This document shows positions 54,638-64,000 of a DNA stretch of 64,000 bases, piece by piece. The translations under genes and the position numbers were made by a program. This DNA comes from Venturia oleaginea (lineage: Eukaryota; Ascomycota; Dothideomycetes; Venturiales; Venturiaceae), in contig JABMLP010000004.1 in assembly GCA_013176395.1 (NCBI GenBank), positions 62,001-126,000 of the forward strand, given 5' to 3'. The stretch's first letter is position 1; each line of letters begins with the position of its first letter. Under the pieces are notes generated by a model. That model saw nothing but the letters and a program-made list of their open reading frames with translations, searched no databases and was not told the DNA's origin.

Positions 54638-55728
54638 ATGCACCAAATGCATGACAATATTTCTGGGTAGAGATCCGGCTTCGGCCTTGTGCCATCGCGG
54701 TGGTTCCGCACGGCTCGCCGGCCCTCCATCAACTGGCGTTGAACACGCGTATCGTCTTCGAACTGCAATGGCGATGATTTCCATGACTGCATTATCGATG
54801 GTTGTGACCAGTGTGTCAGAGGAGCGGTCCAAGAGCCTAGCGAAGCCCAAAGGGGAACTTTTGAAGGTTCTGGCAAGGCATCAAGAAGGAGGACCGTCAG
54901 AGGGCCAATTGTATGGTGTCGAAACAAAGCATTCCCCTCGCATGATGAAGGTGATTGGCAATACCAAGCGAGTGTTTTGAGGAATGAATGATCAGGATGG
55001 ATCAATTCACATAATAGCTTGATAATGGTAACTTACCTTGCGAGAATAGGCTTGCTGGTTGGGTACTTAGTCTGATTTGATGAGGCTGGTGGTCGTGATG
55101 TCTGGAGATAGTAGTGGGGGATGGAAAGGTAGTTGACAAATCGAGATGTTCTCGTCTCTGATGACGTGATTGCTGTGATTATTACATGCTTCCCCAACTG
55201 CGCTCGATGAGTTGGACTGAAAGTCTGAGTGAGATGACCACATACAGTTATGGTTGGATAGAGGCGAAGAGAAGTGTGGTGGAAGACGGAATGGATGGAA
55301 GTGAATACTGGAAGATGAGCTGGGACCGAGATTAAGTGTCGGTGGGGGTCTTCGGAGCTTACTCCTTGTGTGGAGGTTTGGGGGTTTGGGTTTGGATTTC
55401 TGCTGAGGTTTTGGGAGGATGGAAAGGCTTGGTGGATTTCAATGTGCTTGGATTCAGATGGATGGTGATGAGTTCCTGGCAATATTGAAAACGATGCCTG
55501 CCAGAGTTGAGCCTCCTTAATCAGGCTGAGGACGTGCAAATCTCCCTTTCACGCTAAAGCATGAGCCGATGATCTGCATCGCGAACCCCAAGCTGACTCG
55601 CAGCAAACACGACCTCACCTCAACGCAAGGACCATAAACAAAGCCGTTACGGCCCCTCGATACGCAAAACGGCCACCCACCATACACACACCAGAGTACG
55701 ACACGAAGACGGCACCCACCTCCAACTC
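54638..55728. other. Intergenic region between PBP1 and the transporter gene
   Basis: 1.09 kb without a supported gene. Open frames on both strands are short or lack an ATG. The last 150 bp before the transporter start are C/A-rich and probably its leader and promoter. Confidence 0.5.
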
Positions 55729-57710
55729 ATGTCTGAAGATGGCGCCCAGGAGCCCTTAATCCGCCCCCTATCTCCGCAACCCGAAGAAACCGAAGAAGAT
55801 TCCCACAACACCGCAGAACGGGACCGCCAGGACGAAGAAAGGAGCTTCGACGTACCCGGCATATTCATTTGGATACTGACCTTCTGCGCCGGTGTATCCG
55901 GGCTCTTATTCGGTTATGAGTGAGTACCTACCGCACTGGCTGTGGAGGTGAAACTAAAACAATCAATCTAATGCATACTATAGTACAGGCGTTATATCGT
56001 CGACGCTTGTCAGCATTGACTCCAGTCTCTCTCGGAGAGCGTTGACGACATCGGATAAGAGTCTTATTACTTCGAGTACATCCCTATTCGCTTTGCTGGT
56101 TTCGCCGATTTCGGGATTGTTGGCTGATGGGTTGGGGAGGAAGAGGGTTATTTTGCTGGCAGATGCACTGTTTGTGCTTGGTGCGTTAGGGCAGGCTTTC
56201 AGTACAACGGTTTGGGGGATGATTTTGGGGAGGAGTGTGATTGGTCTTGCTGTTGGCTCGGCTAGTTTTGTCACTCCTCTCTATATATCTGAGATTGCTC
56301 CGGCGCAATGGCGAGGACGACTTGTTACTGTGTCCTCTTTAGTTATCACTGGAGGACAAGTAGTTGCCTATCTGGTAGGCTGGGCATTCTCTCAAGTCAA
56401 TGGAGGTTGGAGGTGGATGGTGGGACTTGGTGCTGTCCCGGCTGTTCTACAGCTGTTGGCGCTGCTTTTCATGCCAGGTGGGTGCATCCTTTTTAATTTC
56501 CGTCTGTTGAGGCACACCTATTTCGAAGATGCAATGCTCAAGTCGAGCTCAATATGTGAAGTTTCTAGCAATTTTGAAGATTGATCGCCAGAAAATTATT
56601 GATATCGATCTCGCTTCAGGGTTCTGTAGACTGAATGGCACATTTGCGTTCTCCAAAGTTAGAACATCAGCTAACCCGTGTGATGTAGAAACACCGCGAT
56701 GGCTCGTAAAAGCAGGGAGAGATGAGAAAGCAAGGGAGGTTTTGACAAAAGTGTATGGCTTGAACGAGGAGAGAGTGGTGGAGGGCATACTGAAAAGTAT
56801 ATCCGACGAGATTGAAGAAGAATCGTCCGCACGGAAGATATCTTCAATAAACGACTCGACCACACCATCCACTCTACGCCGTCATTTTCGAGCGTTCAAA
56901 TACACCATACGCGAATTATGCATCGTCGGCGGTAATCGAAGGGCTCTCGTTATCGCTTGCATGCTACAGGCCTCCCAACAGCTATGTGGCTTCAATTCCC
57001 TCATGTACTTCTCAGCAACCATCTTCGCCATGGTCGGCTTCAAAAACCCAATCACCACATCTCTCACAATCGCCCTCACAAACTTCGTATTCACGCTCGG
57101 TACATTCCATTTCATCGATCGACTCGGCAGGCGCCGTATCTTACTTGGAAGCATCCCGATTATGGTTCTGGGTCTCACAATTTGTGCAATTGCATTCAAT
57201 TTTGTGGATTTACCTGAGCATGCTATCAAATCCCGCGCCATTCTTGGTCTCCATTTTGCTAGAATCACAGCCACCAAATCCACATCCACGGGCCCTTGGC
57301 CACTTACAATCGTCGGTAGCATGGTTTTGTATGTCGCTGCATACGCCTTGGGCCTTGGGTGCGTACCCTGGCAACAATCCGAGTTGTTTCCACTCTCTGT
57401 CAGGTCTTTGGGATCGAGTTTGGCCACGGCTACCAACTGGGCTTCGAATACCGTGGTTGGCTTGACCTTCTTGCCAATGATGGAGGCAAGTACACCTATG
57501 GGTACATTTGCCACTTATGCGGCCATCTGCTTTCTCAGTTGGATTGCCGTGTATGTGATTTATCCTGAAACGGCCGGTCTACGCATGGAGGGAGTGGTCG
57601 CTTTACTGAAGGATAATTATGGGGTCAAAGAATCACTCGTCGGCTTCAAAGTGCGAAAAGTCAGACGGCGTGAGAGGGAAAATAGACAGAGAGATTCGGA
57701 CGACCGGTAG
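55729..57710 (+). CDS. MFS sugar transporter, myo-inositol type
   Basis: Exons 55729-55919, 55984-56477 and 56689-57710 give 568 residues. The introns (64 bp and 211 bp) restore GYDTGVISSTLVSID and PETPRWL-type motifs. An acidic N-terminal tail precedes TM1 (FIWILTFCAGVSGLLFGY). Sugar-porter signatures follow: LLADGLGRKRV after TM2, PLYISEIAPAQWRGRLV, ETPRWLVKAGR, QQLCGFNSLMYFSATIF, IDRLGRRR, and WQQSELFPLSVRSLGSSLATATNWASN near TM10. The last feature and the C-terminal YPETAGL resemble Itr1-type inositol transporters more than hexose transporters. Twelve membrane segments are expected at the plasma membrane. The 211-bp second intron is long for this window. Substrate is inferred only. Confidence 0.88.
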
Positions 57711-57918
57711 TATTTCTGACAGTAATTAAAATGTTTAAGTTTGATAGAACGTGGTGAAATGAAGCGACTGCTTCGAAAATCACTGGCGATTTTGAAAATA
57801 TAAAGCTGTAGAAATCTAGAAGCATCGATCTCGATTTGGCAAGTATAACTCGCCTTCAAACGTCCCTAAAAATCCATCCCTCTCTCCCTCATTATTTCCA
57901 ACACCAATCGACACGCAA

Positions 57919-58506
57919 TCAACTTCCACCCCTGGAAGAAAACCAACTCGAATCCCTCTTCCCACCACCCACAATCCCACTCCCACTCCCAACCCCCTCC
58001 ATCCCAACCCTAACACCAGCTGCAAAACTCCAACCCCCCTCCTCCCACACCTCCACCTCCCCTCCAACAAAAGCATGAACACACCCATCCAATTTCCCCA
58101 TCAGCAGCGTAATAGCCTTCTCTTTACACTCCGTAACATCCCCATCCCCATCTTCCCGTCTGCGATAGACATGATGCAAAGAAGAGGAGGAGAAGATTTT
58201 GAAGTTCAAGGGACCCTTTGAAATACTACCCTGTGGATCGGTGGCGATGGGGAGAGGGGGGGAATATGGGACTGCGGGGCCCTTTAGTAGGATGTGGAGT
58301 GGTGGGGTTTGGGTTTGGGTGTGTTGGAGAGGTGAGGTGGTGCATGGGGATGAGGGACTGAGGGCTACTAATATTGCGTAGAAAAGTTGTCGTTCTGAGG
58401 GTTCGGAGATGAGGTAGTGCAGTGCTTTATCCGTCGTTTTTCCCACGACGAGGCGGAGGGAGTCGGGGGTGTGTGTTGGGAAGAGAACGAATATATTTGC
58501 TATCAT
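57919..58506 (-). CDS. Hypothetical protein
   Basis: A 195-residue minus-strand frame with a true ATG (58504-58506), starting MIANIFVLFPTHTPDSLRLV. Not recognised. The first 130 residues look protein-like: hydrophobic start, ALHYLISEPSERQLFYAIL helix-like segment, then a proline-rich stretch and KEKAITLLMGKLDGCVHAFVGGEVE. The last 45 residues are glycine-rich and may be out of frame or beyond a missed intron, because another frame is open to 57816. The gene lies tail-to-tail with the transporter, 208 bp away. Confidence 0.45.
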   Translation of the reverse strand: MIANIFVLFPTHTPDSLRLVVGKTTDKALHYLISEPSERQLFYAILVALSPSSPCTTSPLQHTQTQTPPLHILLKGPAVPYSPPLPIATDPQGSISKGPLNFKIFSSSSLHHVYRRREDGDGDVTECKEKAITLLMGKLDGCVHAFVGGEVEVWEEGGWSFAAGVRVGMEGVGSGSGIVGGGKRDSSWFSSRGGS

Positions 58507-59196
58507 CTTACATCAGCAATTCCGGACAAGCTGGTTCTTGGGCCGATGTTTGCTCATGGAGAAATGATGGAAAGGGAGAAGGCCAGACCAACAGCAAAAT
58601 GAATGAAATGTCAAAGGTTGAATGAAATGGCTACAGGACGTAGGAATGAGATGTCTATAACGTCTCAGAGGGTTCGAGAGGTATTCCTGTTCCTTCAAGG
58701 TGCGGTGAGATATGTTGGAATTGTAGTTCATTGATTCTTGATGCTGGAAATTAAGAAGACCGAGTGTCACATACTTTGCAGATTGTTGCTTTTCTGACGT
58801 TCTTTTCGTAAAGGGGAGAAGAGGATGGATGTGAGACAGAAAGAAGGTGATCAAAGAAGCTCGCGAAATAGGCATCTTTATAGGGGTTTGGAGAATTGAT
58901 TGGGGCGGTGTAAGCCACTAATTCACCAATTAGTACCAGGCAGCCGCATATGTGCAAAAATAGATGACGGACCGAACCACAGTAGGCGATACTTCGCAAA
59001 AGAACGTCATCATGTGTTCAATTGTGAGTAGAAAAGAGACTGCAGCCATCTTGGAGATGAGAATTCATCCATCACGTGAGTCCAGGAATTCGATTCGAAG
59101 ACGACGACGAAAGAGTTTGGCGCTTGGTGAATTGTGGAATAGTACGCAGATGTTATGCATGCAGCATTACTTCGGTTGATCCCCCGTGGTATACAA
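58507..59196. other. Intergenic region
   Basis: 690 bp with no supported gene. It separates the start of the hypothetical gene from the end of the PPR-like gene, both on the minus strand. Frames here are short and show no family features. Confidence 0.5.
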
Positions 59197-61059
59197 CTAT
59201 TTCTCCCATCTCGATCTCTTGTCAAGCTGAGCTGTACTCTCCAATACATCATTGACAGCCCGCAAAGTCTTATCAGGCGGATGCCATCGATCCCTTAAAT
59301 CCGTCCAGATCTCAGAAGCGCGCTGTCTGCCAGCGCACTTGGCAAAAGCCTTGATCACAAGCAAAGCCAAGCCGTGACCGTAGAAATACTCGTCCGGACT
59401 GTCTTGGACGCCCATGAGATATCTCTCCCAGAAACCTTCCAAGAGCGTCAACCTCCAGCGCGAGTATCGCACACCGCCGTGCTTCAGGAAACCGTGAAAA
59501 ATACAGTAGTATATGGGTCCGTTCAATCGAATGCCGTAGTCCTGCATGTCTTCGACTAGTTTCTTCATCTGATCGTAGTCTCCAGAGACATTGGTGTGAT
59601 GTTGTATGAATGCTCGAAATGTCCTCCAATTTGGAGCAATTGGCGACGCTTCTTGAAAATTCAATCGCCCATCAACGTCGGTGCGAAATCGGTCTGCTGC
59701 ATCTCTGAGAATATCCTGGAGAGCTCTTTCTTCGTACCAGTCGTCTGGTGGTAGCGTAGCTCCTTGTTTCGAGGCGTGAAGTCGTTTCATGCGTTCGAAG
59801 GTCATTTCGGCAGCTGGGAGTTCCCCAGCATTGATCAGTGAGGTGATGACATTGGTGAGGACAAACGTATCCACAATTTCGCCAGCGTCCACCAGGTCTG
59901 AATAAGCCCTCCTGACACCCATTCCGTCTCCACGAACACCCTGGTAGTAGATCTTAGCCATCAAAAAGACTCGATCAACCCTCAACTTTCGCGCTTGTGC
60001 TTCCTTGTCAATCATTTCAGCAAGGACGTATTGCTCAGATTTCAGGGCCAGGTCGAACAGAATACTGAATGTCGTGTGGTCGCCCATGATTCCAGCATTC
60101 TTCTCCATATCTTTCCACAGCTTTATGGAATTCTCCACATGCTCGGCCGTGATTTTGCCCATACTTCGTCCCACAAGACTTATGCCTGTGTTCCAATCCC
60201 TCACACTGACATGCTTTCCGGCAGCTTTCATATCCTCAATGATGGACATGTATCGTAGCATGACAATCTCTTCCCGATTCTTGACAATGCCCATGTGCCA
60301 CAAAAGACGGCCGAGCAGTTTTAATGAAAGGTAGTTGGCGCGTGGGGCAGGCAGTTTGTGATAAGTGTCCCATACCACGTCCAAGGAGGTTTTCCTATTG
60401 TCCAGGTGCACCTTCAACTCGTGTACCAGATTCTCAATTGCCATGTTATGGTGCAGTCCGACGCGTGCCTCGTTGTCAGTGAAGTAAAATGTGTCCTTGA
60501 TTCCGGGCTGTACAGTGTCTGGTCCTGGCATTGGCTCTTCACTCGAGGGCTCGTCTTCAGGTGCCTTCTCATTGAATCGCCTTTTGAATTCACCATAGAT
60601 ATCCACCAGATCTTGCAGCTCTTCTCTAGACAACTCTGGGCTTGGCAGTTGTGGTTCTGCGATGGGCTTGTCCGCCTCGTCGTCCAGCTCTCCCTTTGAC
60701 CGATTCGAATGAAATTGGCGACTGGTGTTTCCGCCGCTGAGAGATTTCTGTCGCGTTTTGTGGTGCTCTTTCGGTATTGAGCTTGTCTTTCTGGTTGTTT
60801 TCCATGTCGAATGTGCTGAACAAGTTCCAGCGCGTACCAAAGCTGTGATGAAGAAGTTGTCCATGATGAATTGTGGGGATGGCGCTGCAGTTCTTGAACG
60901 ATGCGATTGACGGCTCTGGGTAGAGTATCCTCGTTCCTTGGATGGTATATGGCAGACGGATGATATGCTAGGATAGAGGAAGGCGCACAGGGAGCGAGAT
61001 GTTAGTTGACGGAGGGAGGAGGAGCTCGTCGACCTATCCAAAGAGCCGAATAGGGACAT
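59197..61059 (-). CDS. Mitochondrial pentatricopeptide-repeat-like protein
   Basis: An intronless 620-residue frame on the minus strand, ATG at 61059, TAG at 59197. The N-terminus is rich in S, R and L without acidic residues, with a GYSTQSRQSHRSR segment, which fits a mitochondrial presequence. From about residue 200 the protein is a series of helix pairs of PPR size, for example NYLSLKLLGRLLWHMGI, HTTFSILFDLALKSEQYVLAE, TFVLTNVITSLINAGELPAAE and TFRAFIQHHTNVSGDYDQMKK. Such proteins bind organelle RNA and control stability or translation. I cannot assign it to a named fungal factor. It is divergently arranged with the mS23 gene across 383 bp. Confidence 0.72.
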   Translation of the reverse strand: MSLFGSLDRSTSSSSLRQLTSRSLCAFLYPSISSVCHIPSKERGYSTQSRQSHRSRTAAPSPQFIMDNFFITALVRAGTCSAHSTWKTTRKTSSIPKEHHKTRQKSLSGGNTSRQFHSNRSKGELDDEADKPIAEPQLPSPELSREELQDLVDIYGEFKRRFNEKAPEDEPSSEEPMPGPDTVQPGIKDTFYFTDNEARVGLHHNMAIENLVHELKVHLDNRKTSLDVVWDTYHKLPAPRANYLSLKLLGRLLWHMGIVKNREEIVMLRYMSIIEDMKAAGKHVSVRDWNTGISLVGRSMGKITAEHVENSIKLWKDMEKNAGIMGDHTTFSILFDLALKSEQYVLAEMIDKEAQARKLRVDRVFLMAKIYYQGVRGDGMGVRRAYSDLVDAGEIVDTFVLTNVITSLINAGELPAAEMTFERMKRLHASKQGATLPPDDWYEERALQDILRDAADRFRTDVDGRLNFQEASPIAPNWRTFRAFIQHHTNVSGDYDQMKKLVEDMQDYGIRLNGPIYYCIFHGFLKHGGVRYSRWRLTLLEGFWERYLMGVQDSPDEYFYGHGLALLVIKAFAKCAGRQRASEIWTDLRDRWHPPDKTLRAVNDVLESTAQLDKRSRWEK

Positions 61060-61442
61060 GAGAAGTCTTCCATTGTATTATGGAAGCAGGCTAGTAGCCA
61101 TCAAAGGAAGATTGTTTTCAACCGAGCGCGTGGGAACTCGGTAGCAGTATTGAGTAGCAGAATATAAAAAGTTGTAACGCAAGAGGTCGGCCCGCAAAAT
61201 TCACGGAGGAGAGTTTTGGACGACGAGCTGGACGACAAATCATCGCATACACTTTATCGCTCAATTGCCATACTACCGTCACTTCGGTGCCTCCAATTGA
61301 GCTATTACAACTCCAGAAGTACGCGCCTAAGTGGAAGCAGCCAGGGAGAAACCACACTGTACATCTTCAAACCCGCAACCACCAAACAAGTCCTAACCAG
61401 CGCAGAAATGCCATCCAGCTGCTCATAACATACGATATCACA
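61060..61442. promoter_or_regulatory. Shared upstream region of a mitochondrial PPR-like gene and mS23
   Basis: Only 383 bp separate the two divergent start codons, so both promoters must lie here. There is a CGAGCGCGTGGG phrase near 61,121. No TATA box placed convincingly for either gene. Co-regulation is an inference from layout and shared compartment. Confidence 0.5.
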
Positions 61443-62371
61443 ATGGGCAGGTACGATTTCCGCCCTGCGCGCGTCGTCGCACAAGCAAGGCTCCTCATCA
61501 GAACGGGGCGAATAGCTGCACATAAACCACCACCATGGATGGCTGTATTGGAAGACTTCCCTCCCCCTGCCATCCTCAACCGCCCAGTGTTCCGCGATGC
61601 CCGCACAGTATCAGACGAAGAAAGATCAAGGACAAAATTTGGACGAGCGAGTAAAGGCTACCCACGGTTAAGCTCGAATCTACAAGACAGAAATATGAGG
61701 CAGATATTTAAGCCATTGAAAATCGGTTATAACGAAGATAAACTACGGAGCGATTTCTTCAATGACCACCCATGGGAGCTGGCAAGACCGAAGGTCATTC
61801 TTGAAGATTCAGGGAATGATTCAAAAAATTGGGACTGGAGTCGAGGCATCAGACAGCCTGGGAAGAGGTTAGACGGTGAAAGGTACACACAATTCCAATC
61901 CCTCATCTCAAAGGCATCAACTAACACGAAGCCAATAGCGTCATCAATCGCCAACTCCACCTGATGGCCAATCCACCCCCCGAGCTCGCACGCATAAATA
62001 AACGCGGCAAGCCCTACATAACAAAATCACACGCCTACGACATCGCCCGCAAAGAATTCTACCTCCACCGTCACCTCGAAGACGTCGAACGTCGAATCGC
62101 AAAAGAAGAAGCCATGCACGTCGGAGCCTGGTTCGGTCCCGGTCCCCTCGACATCAGCATGCAATTGGAGAACAAGAAGTTCAATAACTGGAAAACGTGG
62201 GCTTTGGAGCAGGTGGAGATTGAGAATCAAAGAGGGGCGAGTCAGTATACGGGCAGTGATTTGGACGACCTTGAGGCTGTGGCGGCGACGAATCAGGGGT
62301 TGGCGCTGGAGGAATTGGATCTGAACGAGGAGGAAGCGGGTGGTGATGAGAGTGCCACGAAGCCTGTGTAA
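61443..62371 (+). CDS. RSM25: Mitochondrial small ribosomal subunit protein mS23 (Rsm25 family)
   Basis: Exons 61443-61882 and 61939-62371 (290 residues) around a 56-bp intron with GTACAC donor, CTAAC branch and ATAG acceptor. The join makes RLDGESVINRQLHLM, a conserved segment. The start MGRYDFRPARVVAQARLLIRTG and the block FNDHPWELARPKVILE are hallmarks of the family. The second exon has AYDIARKEFYLHRHLEDVERRIAKEEA. The C-terminus is acidic. The protein is part of the mitoribosome small subunit. An in-frame ATG upstream is not needed, because the family starts exactly at this MGRYDF. Confidence 0.93.
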
Positions 62372-63775
62372 GATTTTTGAGGGGGAATGTAAGATTTGTG
62401 TGTAATTATATATATACCTTTTCAAAGCACTCCGTTCTAACACCAATCGTCCCTTCGTGTCAGACTTGACGTTTCCAAACACAATAGAACGCAATGACTT
62501 ATTTCCATCTAGCGCTTCCAATTGATGATCGACATCGATAAATCTCTGGCCCTCTATCTTCACTGGATCGCCAGAAGTTCATCGATATCGATTTCAAGTC
62601 AAGCGTTGACGTTGCAACGACGTAGAATGATTTTTCTGCGGTCGTGAACTGATGAATATATTCTCTTGCCACATTTACATCAACCAGTAAACAGGTGACT
62701 TCTTCCCAACACTACAACCTCAACTCATTGTCCAATAATTCCAGCAAACTCACTTTCCTCATTTGCCTTGACTTCATCACCTTAGACTTGACTCGATTCT
62801 TTCAGTTCAGCAGTGAGGATATGCTCTTCAGACTTCTGACAATTTTGCATGGCAGAGGTGCCGAGGATTTGAGAGCTAGATCTGAAAATGGCGAGTCGAT
62901 CTTTTAAGGGGTTTTGAAATTTCTGGTCAGCTAGTTGGAGGACTGTGAGAAACTAGTAGTCTCGATTTGAGAAGACAAGATCTGAAGGTTGAAGGGTCTG
63001 AGATTTCTGGTGATGGGGAGGTAGAGGGGTGGAGAGGCGTGGGGTATCTTGATTTCCAATGGGGGAAAGGAGTGAAGGTATGGAGATTTTTGGCGCAGTT
63101 AAATTGGAAGGTTGGTAAGATATAGCAAGCTCACTCTAGAAATGGCAATTCGATGGTTATTTGTAGGGTCCTTAAGACTGTGGTATTGTTAAGCGGCTGA
63201 TGACTAGGAATTGGTAGTCGCGATGTGAAAACGGGGACTTGATGAAAGGAAACGGGGCTCTACAATTTCTGGCGCCTTTAGAATGGAATCGTTTTAGGAG
63301 GTTAGCAGTTCTATTTATGAGTTGGGACGTGGTGATAGGCTTGAGGATTAAATGCTTTCTCGCGGTTTTGAAATGTGATTTCTCCTGGAACTGAGCATAT
63401 TCGATCTAAGATTGAGGATTTGCTAGTAGAACCGAAGATTGCGACTTTTCTGGGCATTGCGAAATGGGATCTTACAGGAATTTGGCATACTTGATCTGTT
63501 TAAGATTGTGGACTTGGTAATTGTATCAGGGATCGACAACTTTTTGGCAATCTCAATATGATATCATCATATCTTTGATGAAGAACTAGATATTGGAATG
63601 ATATTTAAATAAACAGTTAAAAGATCGATGTTAGAGTGATATGATAGATAAGACGAAGCATACATCATTGAATTGCCTAATCGAGAAATGCGTTGACTCC
63701 TTGTCGTATAACAAGTAAAGCCGGGTATCTCAAATCCATAATAGTAGTATATACAAAAACAACCAGGAGAACCAC
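62372..63775. other. Non-coding, degenerate repeat-like sequence
   Basis: 1.4 kb with no supported gene. From about 62,870 to 63,560 loosely similar phrases recur (gattgagg, atttctgg, ggcatacttgatct, aactagtagtctcgattt against aattggtagtcgcgatgt), as if an old repeat had decayed. Boundaries cannot be drawn. Confidence 0.4.
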
Positions 63776-64000
63776 CTAATCCTCATCGTCAGAAGAGAAC
63801 TCCTCATCAGAGCTAGAAGAATCATCTTGCACGACAACGACAGGAGCTTGTTCCTCCTCTTCGTCAGAGAAATACTCCACAACTTCCTCCAAAACTTCCT
63901 CGTCGCTGGCATACTCCACAACCTCCTCAGCAAGCTCCTCAGCATCATATATATCCTACTCAACGACCGCCTCTTTCTCCAAGCATTTAGCAAGCAGCGC
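63776..64000 (-). pseudogene. C-terminal relic of an acidic protein, continuing past the window edge
   Basis: On the minus strand a frame enters from the right edge, meets a TAG at 63956-63958 and continues in the same frame to the stop at 63776. It is strongly acidic with repeated E/D blocks (EELAEEVVEYASDEE, EVLEEVVEYFSDEEEE) and a serine-aspartate end (SSSSDEEFSSDDED). Such tails occur on some fungal transposon proteins, but the identity is unknown. Confidence 0.35.

Noticed and set aside
55033..55539. 168-codon minus-strand frame upstream of the transporter.
   Set aside because: It begins with TTG, has no in-frame ATG near the front, is rich in S, P, H and T as expected from random sequence, and shows no family feature.
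1..64000. CRISPR arrays, bacterial operons, rRNA and tRNA genes.
   Set aside because: Nothing of the kind was found. Intron structure and gene content are eukaryotic, repeats are transposon-derived, and no tRNA cloverleaf with a GGTTCGA-type box was noticed by eye. A tRNA search program would be decisive.

Overview
The window is nuclear DNA of a filamentous ascomycete (Pezizomycotina). Evidence: introns of 46-64 bp with GTAAGT/GTATGT-like donors and CTAAC-like branch points; fungal-type UFD2, BUD6/AIP3, PBP1 (ataxin-2) and mS23 genes; and a typical fungal transposon mix (chromodomain Ty3/Gypsy, Ty1/Copia, Tad-like LINE, Tc1 and Fot1/pogo). The species cannot be named from the sequence alone.

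Left part (1 to about 41,200): a transposon-rich, gene-poor block. From left to right: the 3' end of a Copia element with a 185-bp LTR; an inverted solo LTR of the same family with a perfect 5-bp target duplication; a decayed minus-strand Gypsy (A); a fragment of Gypsy family B/G; Gypsy C, which interrupts B; and Gypsy D, which abuts the 3' LTR of C. D carries a young Copia (E) in its 5' LTR and a non-LTR element with internal repeats (F) in its 3' LTR. D also carries, antisense between pol and the 3' LTR, a small spliced gene for a Zn2Cys6-type protein. A young B-family Gypsy (G, identical 292-bp LTRs, TSD gtagc) then lies inside exon 2 of a small cysteine-rich secreted-protein gene. It is followed by Tc1 and pogo-like relics, a truncated Tad-like LINE, and a second pogo-like relic.

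Right part (41,849 to about 62,400): compact host genes. These are UFD2 (ubiquitin chain elongation), BUD6/AIP3 (actin and formin regulation), PBP1/ataxin-2 (mRNA metabolism and stress granules), an inositol-type MFS transporter, an unrecognised small gene, a mitochondrial PPR-like protein, and mitoribosomal protein mS23, the last two divergently arranged. BUD6 and PBP1 each show one apparent single-base discontinuity. The far right (62,400-64,000) is degenerate non-coding sequence ending in a relic of an acidic reading frame.

Most transposons are disabled by stops or frameshifts, several of the CAA-to-TAA kind. E and G, by contrast, have identical LTRs and intact target duplications but lack essential protein domains, so they look like recently mobilised, internally deleted, non-autonomous elements.
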